The notes: generated by a model not told the origin, from the sequence alone. A DNA stretch of 64,000 nucleotides from Dechloromonas agitata is5 (GCF_000519045.1 NZ_KI912532.1:2595867-2659866), one strand, 5' to 3'; shown: positions 1-8,205, counted from the first letter of the stretch. Translations and numbers: made by a program.

Positions 1-38
1 TCGTTGTAGCTCCCTCTCTCACCCCGGAAAGCTACAAT
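1..38 (+). CRISPR. Last repeat of a type II-C CRISPR array (array continues off the left edge)
   Basis: A 36-base repeat occupies 3-38. It begins GTTGTAGCTCCCTC and ends GGAAAGCTACAAT, so its ends (GTTGTAGC and GCTACAAT) are inverted copies, and it closely resembles the known Neisseria type II-C repeat. Only one copy is in view because no spacer-repeat unit follows on the right. The strand that pairs with the tracrRNA at 4652 makes + the crRNA strand, so this is the 3' (leader-distal) end of the array and it is transcribed towards cas2. The repeat ends in TACAAT, a good -10 hexamer, as in Neisseria arrays where each repeat carries its own promoter. Confidence 0.9.
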
Positions 39-49
39 TGACCAAACTG

Positions 50-85
50 AAATTCCCGCCCGGCTTAGCTGAGCGGGAATTTTTT
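50..85 (+). terminator. Rho-independent terminator of the CRISPR array
   Basis: A ten-base-pair stem (50-59 with 73-82, core TTCCCGC/GCGGGAA) is followed by a T run on the + strand. It lies just after the last repeat and before the convergent cas2 stop, so it would end crRNA transcripts. The AT flanks make it usable on the minus strand too, for the cas operon. Confidence 0.8.
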
Positions 86-99
86 CATGCAAATTTGCG

Positions 100-432
100 T
101 CAGAACAGCAGCATCTGGTTCGCCGGAACCGTTTTTTCCTGAAAAAGTGGCATGCCGACCAGCAGGCGAATGCCGACGAACTGCTTTTCCGTGACGGTCA
201 TGCAGCGAATGGAGCCGGCGGGCGGGAGGCTATCGATCAGGCGTTTGAGGTGTTTTTCGTGGTCGTCGTTGCCGTTCAGCAAGCGGGCGTAGACGGACCA
301 CTGGATCATGTCGTACCCGTCGTTGAGCAGGAAGCGACGAAACTGGACGTAGGCGCGTTTTTCGGTCTTGGTGACCATGGGCAGATCGAAGAAGACGATG
401 AGTCGCATGAAACGTCGTGTCTCCAATCCCAT
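100..432 (-). CDS. cas2: CRISPR-associated endonuclease Cas2
   Basis: This 110-residue protein is the small partner of Cas1 in the spacer integration complex. The N-terminal strand MRLIVFFDLP carries the acidic residue typical of the Cas2 ferredoxin fold, and QFRRFLLNDGYDMIQWSVYAR matches the type II-C Cas2 pattern. The start at 432 lies four bases after the cas1 stop, as expected for coupled translation, and gives an MGLETRRFMR leader like that of Neisseria Cas2. An internal ATG at 408 is the alternative. It is the last gene of cas9-cas1-cas2. Confidence 0.95.
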   Translation of the reverse strand: MGLETRRFMRLIVFFDLPMVTKTEKRAYVQFRRFLLNDGYDMIQWSVYARLLNGNDDHEKHLKRLIDSLPPAGSIRCMTVTEKQFVGIRLLVGMPLFQEKTVPANQMLLF

Positions 433-435
433 GCC

Positions 436-1338
436 TTAGCATTCCAGCCGATGCGCCTGCAAGCCGATCAAGGCTGGAAGTTCGAGTTCGCTGTTGCCTT
501 CCTCGAAGAGCCGGGCAAGGCTCTCGACCGCGTATTCGATAGCGGATAGTGCGGACATCTTGCCTTGCGGCATGCCAACATCGACGTTGAGCAGGGCAAC
601 CAGTTCTGCCTTGTCCTGCGGGCTGAGATCGCCTTCGGTGAAAGCCGGATTCTTGGCGACATGCAGGTCGACCAGGGGGCGAAAGGGTTCGATCAGGTCG
701 TCGGCCAGATTGAAGGCGTTTTGTTCGCTGGCGTGGAAGAGACCGATGGGCGGGTGCATGCCGTGGGCGACCAGTCCCCGGGCAATGGCGCCGCGCAAAA
801 CGGCATAGCCATAATCGAGCGCGGCATTGACCCAGCGTTCTTCGGCGCGATAAAAGTCCTGGCCGAAAAGTTGAGTGAAATAGAAAGCGGCGGCCTGACC
901 TTCGAGGTTTTCCGTGTCGCCTGAACGCACGCGCCGGGCGTAGGAATCCATACGGTCAACCCCGGCTTTTGCGCAAAAACGCAGCACCGCCGCCTGGTTT
1001 TCGATCTTGCGCCGAACAATGCTGGCCCAGGCCTGCTTGGCCAAGGGGCGGGGAATCTCCATCTGTTTGCGCATCAGGCGCGTGGTGCGGGAGTGCGCGA
1101 GAAACGGTAGGAAGACGCCGTTGGGCTGGTGGTTGTCGCCGGTGGCGTAGAGGCCGATACCGTAATCGGCGCAGGCTGAGAGGACGGGGTGGGTCAGCTG
1201 GATTTCGCGGTGGTTGAGGACAATAATGGCAATGTCCTCGAAGGGAACGAAGGCAGTGTGTTCCTGCTCGATGGCCAGGGAAAAATGTTCCCGGCGCAGC
1301 TTGGCCGGCCGGGAGATCATCACACTACGCCAGCCCAC
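436..1338 (-). CDS. cas1: CRISPR-associated endonuclease Cas1
   Basis: This 300-residue Cas1 integrase inserts new spacers into the array. The start is taken as GTG at 1338, giving MGWRSVMISRPAKL, the usual type II-C Cas1 beginning. The open frame extends further upstream to 1464 but only over cas9 coding sequence. The expected metal-binding residues are visible: Glu in ENLEGQAAAFYF, His in PIGLFHASEQN and Asp in FNLADDLIEPFRP. The first 14 bases overlap the 3' end of cas9, so translation is probably coupled. No csn2 or cas4 is present, which fits subtype II-C. Confidence 0.95.
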   Translation of the reverse strand: MGWRSVMISRPAKLRREHFSLAIEQEHTAFVPFEDIAIIVLNHREIQLTHPVLSACADYGIGLYATGDNHQPNGVFLPFLAHSRTTRLMRKQMEIPRPLAKQAWASIVRRKIENQAAVLRFCAKAGVDRMDSYARRVRSGDTENLEGQAAAFYFTQLFGQDFYRAEERWVNAALDYGYAVLRGAIARGLVAHGMHPPIGLFHASEQNAFNLADDLIEPFRPLVDLHVAKNPAFTEGDLSPQDKAELVALLNVDVGMPQGKMSALSAIEYAVESLARLFEEGNSELELPALIGLQAHRLEC

Positions 1339-4300
1339 GACGTTTCTCCGGCGGGGCGGGGTAGATGTTGCCGAGGGTGTCGACGTGGAATTTTTGGATT
1401 CGTTTTGCGCTCGCCACGGATTTCCGGAAATAGTCTTTGTCCGGCTTGGGTTGGTCGTGGGCACGAAGAGTTAGACGGCCATCGCTTTCGTACATGACAA
1501 AGTACCCTTGATAGGTGACATCCCCGAGCGCAACGGCTACTAAATCATTTTTGGTCAGAGAGAACAGAAACTCTGCACTGTCAGGGATAGAGCTAGGTGC
1601 GATTCGAGCGGAATTGTGAGCCATGTAGGCAGGTTCGATCAGAATCCGCTTTCCATCGCGAAACACGTCAACGTGCAGCATGTCACCAAGCTCAGCGACA
1701 CCTCCGCGAACTTTCATTCCCCCCTTTTGAGTTGAAATTAGTTTGACGGTTTTGACCTGTGGCCCGTTGCCGTCGCAGGAAGGTTTGAAAATGGGCTCGG
1801 CAAAGGCGCGTTTCGCATCGTCCTTGAATTCGATCAAGCGTTTTTGCAGCAGATCGATTAGCGAAGCGTTTCGAGGATCGCCAGCGCCTACGATGTTTGA
1901 AAGCGAAGCCAACTTGAGTTTTTGAAGCGAGACTCTTACATGACTTTGGTTATTGGCAATTCGCTTGGATGAGCGAATGGTTTCCTCGTGAATAGCTCCG
2001 CTGCCTCGACGCTGTACTGCGCGGGAAACGAACAAGGGTTTGAGGGTTGCGAGTTCTTCCTCGCTGTAACTGCCTAGGCGCGCCATTTCTTCGCGCAGCA
2101 ATTCCGGCGAATCGATCTTCAGGCGGGCTTCGAGTTCGTGCCGGAAGTAGGGCCACGGATCGGGGAAATGCTCGCGCAGTTGCTGATGCATCGCTGGATT
2201 GACGATTTCGCCGGTTTCGATATCAACGAAGCCATCACGGACCTGTTCCAGTTCTCGGGTGCGCGAGTAATTGGAGAGGCGTTGAACCATGCTGTGACTA
2301 CAGGCCGCGACAACGGCCGCATCCAGCGCATGGTGGCGGTCGCTGTCGGAACGCACCTTGAGCAGTCCCCAGCGGGCGCGCAGGAAGTTGGTCAGTTGTC
2401 CGCTGATGACGACGCAGCGCTTAGCCTCACTGCCTTCCGCCAGTTTCAGATGTTGTTCGACGTAGTTCTTGAAAAAACGGCAGATATAGCGGGTGTCGTT
2501 CAGGTTGCGTTCGCGGAATTCCTCAGCTTCCTTGGCACCGAAATCCTTGCGCAGCAGGCGGGTGCGCTTGGCCAGCCGATATGCCTTGTTCGCTTCGACA
2601 AAGGCGACGTAGCGCTGCCAGCGTTCGCTGTTTTCGGCACCGCCCAGATATTCGTAAGGCGTGCGGTTGCCCTTGTCGCGGTTTTCGCGGGTCAGGACCA
2701 GCACCTTGTTGTTCTTGCTGTCGTCGAAACTGCGCGAGTAGGGCAGGGCGTGGTCAATTTCGGTGGAGCCTTCGAGGAAGATTTCGGCAACGTTGCCTGA
2801 CGGCGCCAGCGGCTTCTGCGAGTAAACACATTGCCCGTTTTGCTCCCGGTACAGGCGCCATTTTTCGAACTCCAGGCCTTTGGGGGGATGGCCGAACAAT
2901 TCGATGAACTGTTCTCGGTCGCGCTGATTCCGGGCCTGGTATTCGTCCTGCTCCTTCTTGATCTTGTTGCGCTCGTTGAGGGGGCGCGAGAGATCGCGAG
3001 CCATTTCGATGTGGACCGCAGCCGGTGAACCATAGCGGCGGATGATGGCATTGACCACCTTGCGCGCCTGGTTCAGTGAACGCAGGACGACGGGGTTGCG
3101 CGGAATGTCGGCATCTTCGGCGAAGAGCATTCTGCCGTCCTTGTCGCGCCCGGCGTAGAGCGGCGGCAGATATTTGTGTTCGCCTTCGCCGACCTTGTGC
3201 AACTGGCTGTGGTGATAGCCAGCCTCAAGGCAGGCCTCGTCGTAGCGCAGCCCTTTTTCCATGGGCGGGACAATGGCGCGCAGGGCTTTTAGCGACAGGG
3301 CGTGGAATTTGTCGAAACGGATATTGAGCAGGCCGTCGATGAGCGCGTCGTGGTTGGGGAGCGGCAGTTTGGCGAGTTCGGCGCAGACTTCGTCGTCATC
3401 CTTGTAGACACTGAGCACCCAGGCAATTTGGTCGAAGATTTCCGGTTGACCGCAGAGTGCATCGCCCGAGAGCTTTTTCCACTCGTCGTCGAGGCCGGCC
3501 TTGCTCAGTGTTTGGCGCAGTTCCTGCCAGGCGGGGATTTTGATCAGCGTGGCGGATTCGGGGTCTTTGGCCTTGCCTTCGGCTTTTTGCGCTTCGGTCG
3601 GGTAGGCGAGACCGGTGAATTTGAAGCTGCCGGCTTCCAGCAGCCCGGCTTTGATCAGCGCCGTGCCGAGTTGCTTGTAGGTCAGGTCGCCGGCTTGTTG
3701 GTAAGGCAAGGGCAGGCAGAGTTGGCGTTCCTGCTCGGTCAGTTGGCGGGTGACACCATCGGTGACGATGCGCAGATTGTTCAGGCGCGTCAGCCAGACG
3801 TGGCGTTCGGCGGTGAAGCTGGCTTTGGGGGCGCGGTATTCGCCTTTTTCGAAGGTGCAGGTGCCGAGCATCTTGAGCAAGTGGGCCCCGGCGAGGGCTG
3901 GTTTTTGCTGCCAGAACAATCCGGACTTCTTGTCGCCGTTGCCGAGGATGGCGGTTTGCAGCGTGCTGGATGCGTGGGGATTGCCGAACTCTCGTTGTTT
4001 TTCGAAGAGCAGTGCCAGTTCCTTGGCGAGCAGTTCCCGCGCCAGGGCTTTGGTGTATTCGCCCTGTTTGTTGCGTTGCGCCTCCGGGAATTCGCCCAGC
4101 ACCATTTCGGCCGCGCTGCGATAGCCTTTTTCCGCCATCAGCTTGGCCGTACCAGCCAACCCCTGCTTGACCCTACCGCCTTCGCTCTTGCTGTCGCCCT
4201 CGGCTTGCTTTGCTTCGGCGCGGCTGATCCAATGGAAGCCCCGGTGTTTGCAGAGATGGTAGATGACGCGTGCCCATTCTTCGTCGTTCAGGCGGCGGTC

Positions 4301-4612
4301 GAGGCCGTCGACGCGCAATTGCCAGAGCGGGCGGGTGAAAGCGTGCTCGGGCTGGAATGCCTTGGCATCGGCGATCAGACCTTCACTTTTCAACAGGCGG
4401 GCCAGCTTCTTCAACCGCCACGCCCGCCGGAACAAGCGCCGTCGCATCAGGCGCGCATTGCGCCGGGCGAGATTCAGCGATTCCCCTTCCTTGGCTGTTT
4501 CAGCCTTGTCGAAGGCGCGCACGCCCAAGTCGATGATGTGGGTTTCACCAAGTACGCACCAGCCGACCGATGCGATGCCGATGTCCAAGCCGAGGATGTA
4601 TGCCGCACTCAT
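1325..4612 (-). CDS. cas9: CRISPR-associated endonuclease Cas9, type II-C
   Basis: This 1095-residue RNA-guided nuclease cuts invading DNA using crRNA and tracrRNA. RuvC-I is ILGLDIGIASVGW with Asp10. RuvC-II is VHIEMARDLS with Glu536. The HNH domain is EIDHALPYSRSFDDS with His621 and the following asparagines KNNKVLV. RuvC-III is HHALDAAVVAA with His761 and Asp764. All catalytic residues are intact, so the enzyme should be active. The length fits the short Neisseria-type Cas9 class rather than the roughly 1370-residue Streptococcus class. The start at 4612 (MSAAYILGLD) is preferred over an upstream ATG at 4696, because the 28 extra codons would be read from the tracrRNA region. The PAM cannot be read from the gene. 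Confidence 0.97.
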   Translation of the reverse strand: MSAAYILGLDIGIASVGWCVLGETHIIDLGVRAFDKAETAKEGESLNLARRNARLMRRRLFRRAWRLKKLARLLKSEGLIADAKAFQPEHAFTRPLWQLRVDGLDRRLNDEEWARVIYHLCKHRGFHWISRAEAKQAEGDSKSEGGRVKQGLAGTAKLMAEKGYRSAAEMVLGEFPEAQRNKQGEYTKALARELLAKELALLFEKQREFGNPHASSTLQTAILGNGDKKSGLFWQQKPALAGAHLLKMLGTCTFEKGEYRAPKASFTAERHVWLTRLNNLRIVTDGVTRQLTEQERQLCLPLPYQQAGDLTYKQLGTALIKAGLLEAGSFKFTGLAYPTEAQKAEGKAKDPESATLIKIPAWQELRQTLSKAGLDDEWKKLSGDALCGQPEIFDQIAWVLSVYKDDDEVCAELAKLPLPNHDALIDGLLNIRFDKFHALSLKALRAIVPPMEKGLRYDEACLEAGYHHSQLHKVGEGEHKYLPPLYAGRDKDGRMLFAEDADIPRNPVVLRSLNQARKVVNAIIRRYGSPAAVHIEMARDLSRPLNERNKIKKEQDEYQARNQRDREQFIELFGHPPKGLEFEKWRLYREQNGQCVYSQKPLAPSGNVAEIFLEGSTEIDHALPYSRSFDDSKNNKVLVLTRENRDKGNRTPYEYLGGAENSERWQRYVAFVEANKAYRLAKRTRLLRKDFGAKEAEEFRERNLNDTRYICRFFKNYVEQHLKLAEGSEAKRCVVISGQLTNFLRARWGLLKVRSDSDRHHALDAAVVAACSHSMVQRLSNYSRTRELEQVRDGFVDIETGEIVNPAMHQQLREHFPDPWPYFRHELEARLKIDSPELLREEMARLGSYSEEELATLKPLFVSRAVQRRGSGAIHEETIRSSKRIANNQSHVRVSLQKLKLASLSNIVGAGDPRNASLIDLLQKRLIEFKDDAKRAFAEPIFKPSCDGNGPQVKTVKLISTQKGGMKVRGGVAELGDMLHVDVFRDGKRILIEPAYMAHNSARIAPSSIPDSAEFLFSLTKNDLVAVALGDVTYQGYFVMYESDGRLTLRAHDQPKPDKDYFRKSVASAKRIQKFHVDTLGNIYPAPPEKRRGLA

Positions 4613-4615
4613 GAT

Positions 4616-4645
4616 TTGCAGTTCGATATTCAAAGTGCGTAGAAT
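4616..4645 (+). promoter_or_regulatory. tracrRNA promoter
   Basis: A -35 box TTGCAG (4616-4621) and a -10 box TAGAAT (4640-4645) are separated by 18 bases. Transcription would begin near 4652, exactly where the anti-repeat starts. The -35 box is only three bases from the divergent cas9 start codon. Confidence 0.75.
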
Positions 4646-4651
4646 AACGCC

Positions 4652-4746
4652 ATGTAGCTTTCCGGGGTGAGAGCCGTTGCTACAATAAGGTGTCACCTCC
4701 GGGTGACGACCGAATCCGGCCCGGCAGGGAAACCTGTCGGGCCTTC
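4652..4746 (+). ncRNA. tracrRNA: tracrRNA of the type II-C system
   Basis: The anti-repeat is at 4652-4686. It contains 21 bases (from TGTAGCTTTCC to GGTGAGAG) perfectly complementary to the CRISPR repeat, then a mismatched bulge (CCGTT) and GCTACAAT. The GAGAGCCGTTGCTACAATAA block closely matches the Neisseria tracrRNA. It is followed by a small hairpin (GTCACC 4692-4697 with GGTGAC 4702-4707) and an 11-base-pair terminator hairpin. RNase III would cut the repeat:anti-repeat duplex, and the tail hairpins would bind Cas9. It is transcribed divergently from cas9. Confidence 0.9.
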
Positions 4747-4748
4747 TT
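4718..4748 (+). terminator. tracrRNA terminator hairpin
   Basis: The stem GGCCCGGCAGG (4718-4728) pairs with CCTGTCGGGCC (4733-4743) around a GAAA tetraloop and is followed by the T-rich TTCTTC. The stem also forms the 3' module of the tracrRNA. Confidence 0.8.
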
Positions 4749-4963
4749 CATTTGGGCATCCAAACGCCCCACTTTCCTAGAGCGCGCATTGACTTACCAA
4801 TTGCCGGAACTGGCTACATAGCTGCCGTTGAGTAAAGGCTTTTCCAATGGCCGCAAAGGCCGACTTCCGGTCCTCGGCCAAAACAGACGCCCAACATCTC
4901 TCTTGGCAATGACAGCTGTGGGCACGACTCCGGACGGTGCATCGCCACTGGCAGAATCAATAC
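4749..4963. other. Intergenic gap with no gene seen
   Basis: No frame with coding character, no RNA gene and no convincing promoter was seen between the tracrRNA terminator and the end of the AraC-type gene. Short open frames here have no ribosome binding site and no recognisable product. Confidence 0.5.
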
Positions 4964-5923
4964 TCAGAAATCCACTTTCCGGAATTGCTTTCGCCACTCG
5001 ACTGGAGAAACGCCGAAGGTCTGTTTGAATTGCTGACGCAGCGCCGTCGCCGTGCCGAATCCAACCAGTCCTGCGATAGCTTCTACGCCGTGGGCGCTGG
5101 ACTCCAGGAGTTCCTGTGTCCGGTGCAGGCGTTCGGCCTGTAGCCATTCCCCAACAGACATGCCGGTTGCTTGATGAAAACTGCGCGTGAGGGTACGCCG
5201 GCTCATATGCGCTTGCTGTGCCAAGGCATCCAGCGACAACTTTTCGTTCAGGTTCTCGCGCAGATAAGTCAGTAGCGCGTTGATTCGTGCATCGAGCGTA
5301 GAAACCGGAACTGGCCGTTCAATAAACTGGGCCTGCCCGCCCTCGCGGTAACTGGGCACCACCATGCGCCGGGCGATCTGGTTGGTGATGCGGCTGCCGT
5401 AATAGCTGCGCACCAGGTACAGGCAGCAATCGACGCCCGCAGCGGTACCGGCTGAGGTGACGATCCCTTGGTCATCCACGTAGAGCGCATTGGCATCCAG
5501 ACAGACTTGCGGGAATCGGCGCGTGAAGTCGCTCTCAGCTTCCCAGTGTGTTGCCGCCCGGTGGCCATCGAGCAATCCGGCGTAGGCCAGCACGTAGGTT
5601 CCCAGACACAGGCCCACGATGCGGGCGCCTCGGGCGTGAGCGCTGCGCAAGGCCGCGATAAGTTCGGGCGACGGCGGTGTGGCGGGATCGTGCCAGCCCG
5701 GAATGATCACGATATCGGCGTCTTGCAGTACCTCCAGCCCGTGTGAGGCGGCCAGGCTGATGCCATAGGAAGCCCGCACTGGTGTACTGCTCTCTGCGCT
5801 GACCTTGAGGGAGAAGAGTTTCTGTCCGTTCAGAATCTCGTCACTGAAAATCAGGCAGGGCACGGACAGGTGATAGGGGCTGAAGTGTTGATAGGCCACT
5901 ACAGCCACGACGGGAGGCTTCAT
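4964..5923 (-). CDS. GlxA-type transcriptional regulator (DJ-1/PfpI domain plus AraC DNA-binding domain)
   Basis: This 319-residue protein has an N-terminal class I glutamine-amidotransferase/DJ-1-like domain (about residues 5-185, with the nucleophile-elbow segment ARIVGLCLGTYVLAYAG). A C-terminal AraC double helix-turn-helix follows (about residues 215-315, LSLDALAQQAHMSRRTLTRSFHQATG and the closing FGTATALRQQFKQTFGVSPVEWRKQF). This architecture is typical of GlxA/FtrA/CdhR regulators, which sense small metabolites and activate catabolic genes. The start has an AGGAT ribosome site in front. It lies 84 bases downstream of the metallo-hydrolase gene on the same strand, so that gene may be its target, but this is inference. 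Confidence 0.88.
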   Translation of the reverse strand: MKPPVVAVVAYQHFSPYHLSVPCLIFSDEILNGQKLFSLKVSAESSTPVRASYGISLAASHGLEVLQDADIVIIPGWHDPATPPSPELIAALRSAHARGARIVGLCLGTYVLAYAGLLDGHRAATHWEAESDFTRRFPQVCLDANALYVDDQGIVTSAGTAAGVDCCLYLVRSYYGSRITNQIARRMVVPSYREGGQAQFIERPVPVSTLDARINALLTYLRENLNEKLSLDALAQQAHMSRRTLTRSFHQATGMSVGEWLQAERLHRTQELLESSAHGVEAIAGLVGFGTATALRQQFKQTFGVSPVEWRKQFRKVDF

Positions 5924-5946
5924 GTCACATCCTTTGAAATGGAAAT

Positions 5947-5975
5947 GCGGGGCAGACCTTCATGGTCCGCCCCGC
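5947..5975 (-). terminator. Possible terminator after the metallo-hydrolase gene
   Basis: A hairpin pairs GCGGGGC with GCCCCGC and GACC with GGTC around a five-base loop. On the minus strand it is followed by the moderately T-rich ATTTCCATTTC. It may be an incomplete terminator between the two genes. Confidence 0.45.
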
Positions 5976-6007
5976 CGTGTCACAGCTCAGGATAGTCTGT
6001 TGCTGAC

Positions 6008-6910
6008 TCAGAATGAATAGGCGTCACCGTCTTCTGGAACCAGAGCGCGTTGCGTGTCCATCTTCTTCTCCTTGATAAAGGCGCGCAGTTCCGCCCGGGT
6101 CAGCATGGCGTGATTGACCGTATCCATGTGGATACCAACGATTCTGGCCTGCGGCATCATCTGGTAAGCACGGAGCATGTCTTCCTTGCCCATGATGATG
6201 GAGCCCTCGAAGCCAAGCACCTGCGCGTACCCGGTGTTCAGGAAAATGACATCAGGCTTGAAGCGGCTGAGGGCCGAATCAACGTCCTTGCGCCAGATGG
6301 TGTCTCCCACCACATAGGTGGTTTTGAATCCGGGCCGCTGAAACACGATCCCCATGGCCTCGCCCAGCAACTCACGCAAGCCGGGAGTGGCATACATCTT
6401 ATCGCTGCCGTGCTGCCCGCCAGTCTTGTAAAGGCGGGTGCCCTTGAAGTCCGTGCCCTGTTCGGCAAGCACGCGCACATCGGTAAATCCATCTTCCCGC
6501 ACCTTGCTGGCGTCTTGCTGGTTTTGCGTAAAAATCGGCATGTTGCGTGGAATCAGGTTACGGGCGGCATGATCCCAATGATCGTCATGCAAGTGCGTCA
6601 GAATGACGGCGTCGGCCTTGATCACTTCGCTGACCGGCATGGGTAAATCCACCAATGGATTGCGCAGATGGCTGCGCGGCGTGCCTTCGAAGCCTTTGTA
6701 AGCGCCTTTGACGGCCAGCATCGGATCAATCAGGAAGGTGGTTCCTGCATAGTCCAGCTTGATGGTGGCATTGCGGATTTGCTGGAATTTCAAGGCTTGG
6801 CCTTGCGTGGGGACTACGCTGCTATTCACTGCATCAGCGGCTGCTGCGAATGTGCTGAGCACCAGTGCGCCAGCAACGAGAGTCGTACGAATAATCTGAG
6901 GGGCTTTCAT
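6008..6910 (-). CDS. Exported metallo-beta-lactamase-fold hydrolase (UlaG-like)
   Basis: This 300-residue protein starts with a signal peptide (MKAPQIIRTTLVAGALVLST, cleavage near AAAADA), so it is likely periplasmic. The metal-binding motif THLHDDHWDH (His106, His108, Asp110, His111) and later GDTIW and GIHMDT segments fit the broad MBL-fold hydrolase family closest to UlaG-type lactonases. The substrate is not evident. The start at 6910 is supported by AGGAAA in front and by the signal peptide. A longer open frame to 7084 adds a tail with no coding character. Confidence 0.85.
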   Translation of the reverse strand: MKAPQIIRTTLVAGALVLSTFAAAADAVNSSVVPTQGQALKFQQIRNATIKLDYAGTTFLIDPMLAVKGAYKGFEGTPRSHLRNPLVDLPMPVSEVIKADAVILTHLHDDHWDHAARNLIPRNMPIFTQNQQDASKVREDGFTDVRVLAEQGTDFKGTRLYKTGGQHGSDKMYATPGLRELLGEAMGIVFQRPGFKTTYVVGDTIWRKDVDSALSRFKPDVIFLNTGYAQVLGFEGSIIMGKEDMLRAYQMMPQARIVGIHMDTVNHAMLTRAELRAFIKEKKMDTQRALVPEDGDAYSF

Positions 6911-7371
6911 GGGATTTCCTTTTCCAGACGCCTGAATAATCAGGTCGGTAAGCGACGTGGATTTTGCTTTTGCATTCTTCTGCACTGCGTGAGCGATGCA
7001 GAAAGCGCATGTCGCCATTATCGGGATCGGGCCAGGGGTGAAACACTGGCCCCGAGGCCAGTCATCGAAAGAAACGGGCCACAATCATCCACTTTGGCCG
7101 ACGTGCCGCTACTGGCTAGATGTTCCCTATGGCCGCTTCACTCAGAAAGCTCCCGTTTGAACAACAAAACGGCGAAAGACCGGATTGGGTCGGGAGCACG
7201 TATTTGCTAAATGAGAAAGCTGCCTGTCGCCATGATGAAGGCCCCAACGGCAGCTTACTGCTGGACTGCTGACCGACATTGACCGATCAGCTAACGGCGG
7301 CAAAGGCCGAGGAGCGGCTGCCCAGCAATCAACGATAGCCCCCTTCCCATGAGAAGGGGGCAAATATCAAA
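6911..7371. other. Intergenic region with two inverted repeats and no gene seen
   Basis: No protein is recognisable in any frame. Two structures stand out: an 8-base inverted repeat (AAGCTGCC at 7217-7224, GGCAGCTT at 7249-7256) and a hairpin GCCCCCTTC/GAAGGGGGC at about 7339-7362 just downstream of the next minus-strand gene. The hairpin lacks a clear T run. Confidence 0.5.
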
Positions 7372-7674
7372 TCATGGAATCAGCTTCGTACCAACGTTGC
7401 CTTTGCGCGCCGACACCACCAGTGCCTCGGCGATCGTCAGCAGCCAACGCGATGCCCATTGGCTCATCGGGCTGTGCTGCCCCGACTGCTGGTTTTCGCA
7501 CTCAAATTCGCCAACACATTCAAAAATCCGCTCAGCAACGGCAAGCGCCTGGGTGATCGGGATGCCGGCCTGGACCGCGAGCAGTGAATGGGATTCAGTG
7601 CCATCATCAAATACACAGAATTCGTGGTGACCAGTGACGTGGCGGAGGTCCGTCTGGGGGGTATGGATTTGCAT
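7372..7674 (-). CDS. Small DUF3077-like protein
   Basis: This 100-residue protein has a middle part (VQAGIPITQALAVAERIFEC, then a helix ending in LLTIAEALVVSARKG) that resembles the DUF3077 family, whose function is unknown. The start at 7674 has a well-spaced GGAG (GAACTGGAGCACACCATG). The open frame continues upstream to 7893 but the added residues are low in coding character. The gene faces away from the recombinase and lies at the left side of the accessory island. Its upstream DNA is unusually rich in hairpins, which suggests post-transcriptional control. The family match is from memory of the pattern and is tentative. Confidence 0.55.
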   Translation of the reverse strand: MQIHTPQTDLRHVTGHHEFCVFDDGTESHSLLAVQAGIPITQALAVAERIFECVGEFECENQQSGQHSPMSQWASRWLLTIAEALVVSARKGNVGTKLIP

Positions 7675-7798
7675 GGTGTGCTCCAGTTCGTGAAATGAAG
7701 TCGCACATCCGCTCTCAATCGGGTGGGCGACCGAAACAGGGGTTGAGAGACCGATGGAGCACCGGCGAGCACTGAGGCTCCCCCCGCCCGGTCGCCCA
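7675..7798 (-). promoter_or_regulatory. Candidate structured leader of the DUF3077-like gene
   Basis: A 10-base inverted repeat (TGGGCGACCG at 7724-7733 and CGGTCGCCCA at 7789-7798) closes a 55-base loop, and the gene start follows 50 bases later. This would fold the 5' leader of the minus-strand mRNA. No known RNA family could be assigned with certainty. Confidence 0.4.
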
Positions 7799-7946
7799 TA
7801 GGCATACCAAGCGGCGAGGTCAAGCTCTGGCTTCACCTCGCATCTCCAAGTCGGGCTCTCACCCCCGGCTGCCTTTGTCTCAGCAGCGCGCAAAGTGTCG
7901 TTTCCCGCCTCACGCCTGTCAAGGCAAAGGAACGCGATCCAAGACA

Positions 7947-8205
7947 GGCACCCCGCAAAACGGGGTGCCCGGAAAATAGTTAGTCATGCTCGGCAAACTT
8001 CGCCGAACCCTTTCGCGCTCACATCGTCGCCAAACGATGCTGTCTGCCCCATCGCCGCCAAGCGATCGGGCAGGCCGCAAACCTGCAACGGGCTGCCAAG
8101 CCCTTTTTTCCCCTCACGGGGAACACACTGTCGCAAACGCTCCCGGCTTTCGGGACGAGGTGCCAGCCTCGCCACTGCGTATGCAGTTCCCAATCGACTT
8201 CGGTC
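7947..8205. other. Run of about ten short hairpins (candidate structured RNA or recombination/replication DNA)
   Basis: Consecutive small inverted repeats fill this stretch. They include GGCACCCCG/CGGGGTGCC (7947-7969), TCGGC/GCCGA (7990-8006), CATCGT/ACGATG (8022-8039), CTGCCC/GGGCAG enclosing ATCGC/GCGAT (8044-8073), GGGCT/AGCCC followed by six T (8090-8109), CCCC/GGGG (8110-8121), CCCG/CGGG (8142-8154), CGAGG/CCTCG (8156-8171), ACTGC/GCAGT (8174-8187) and CGAC/GTCG. Several minus-strand loops share TTTGCG or TTGGCG. No frame reads like protein. The orientation of any transcript is unclear. Confidence 0.5.

Noticed and set aside
3302-4642. A 446-codon frame opposite cas9
   Set aside because: It mirrors cas9, has no ribosome site and its product is low-complexity.
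4794-5147. A 117-codon minus-strand frame after the AraC-type gene
   Set aside because: It overlaps the end of the regulator, has no ribosome site and no recognisable product.
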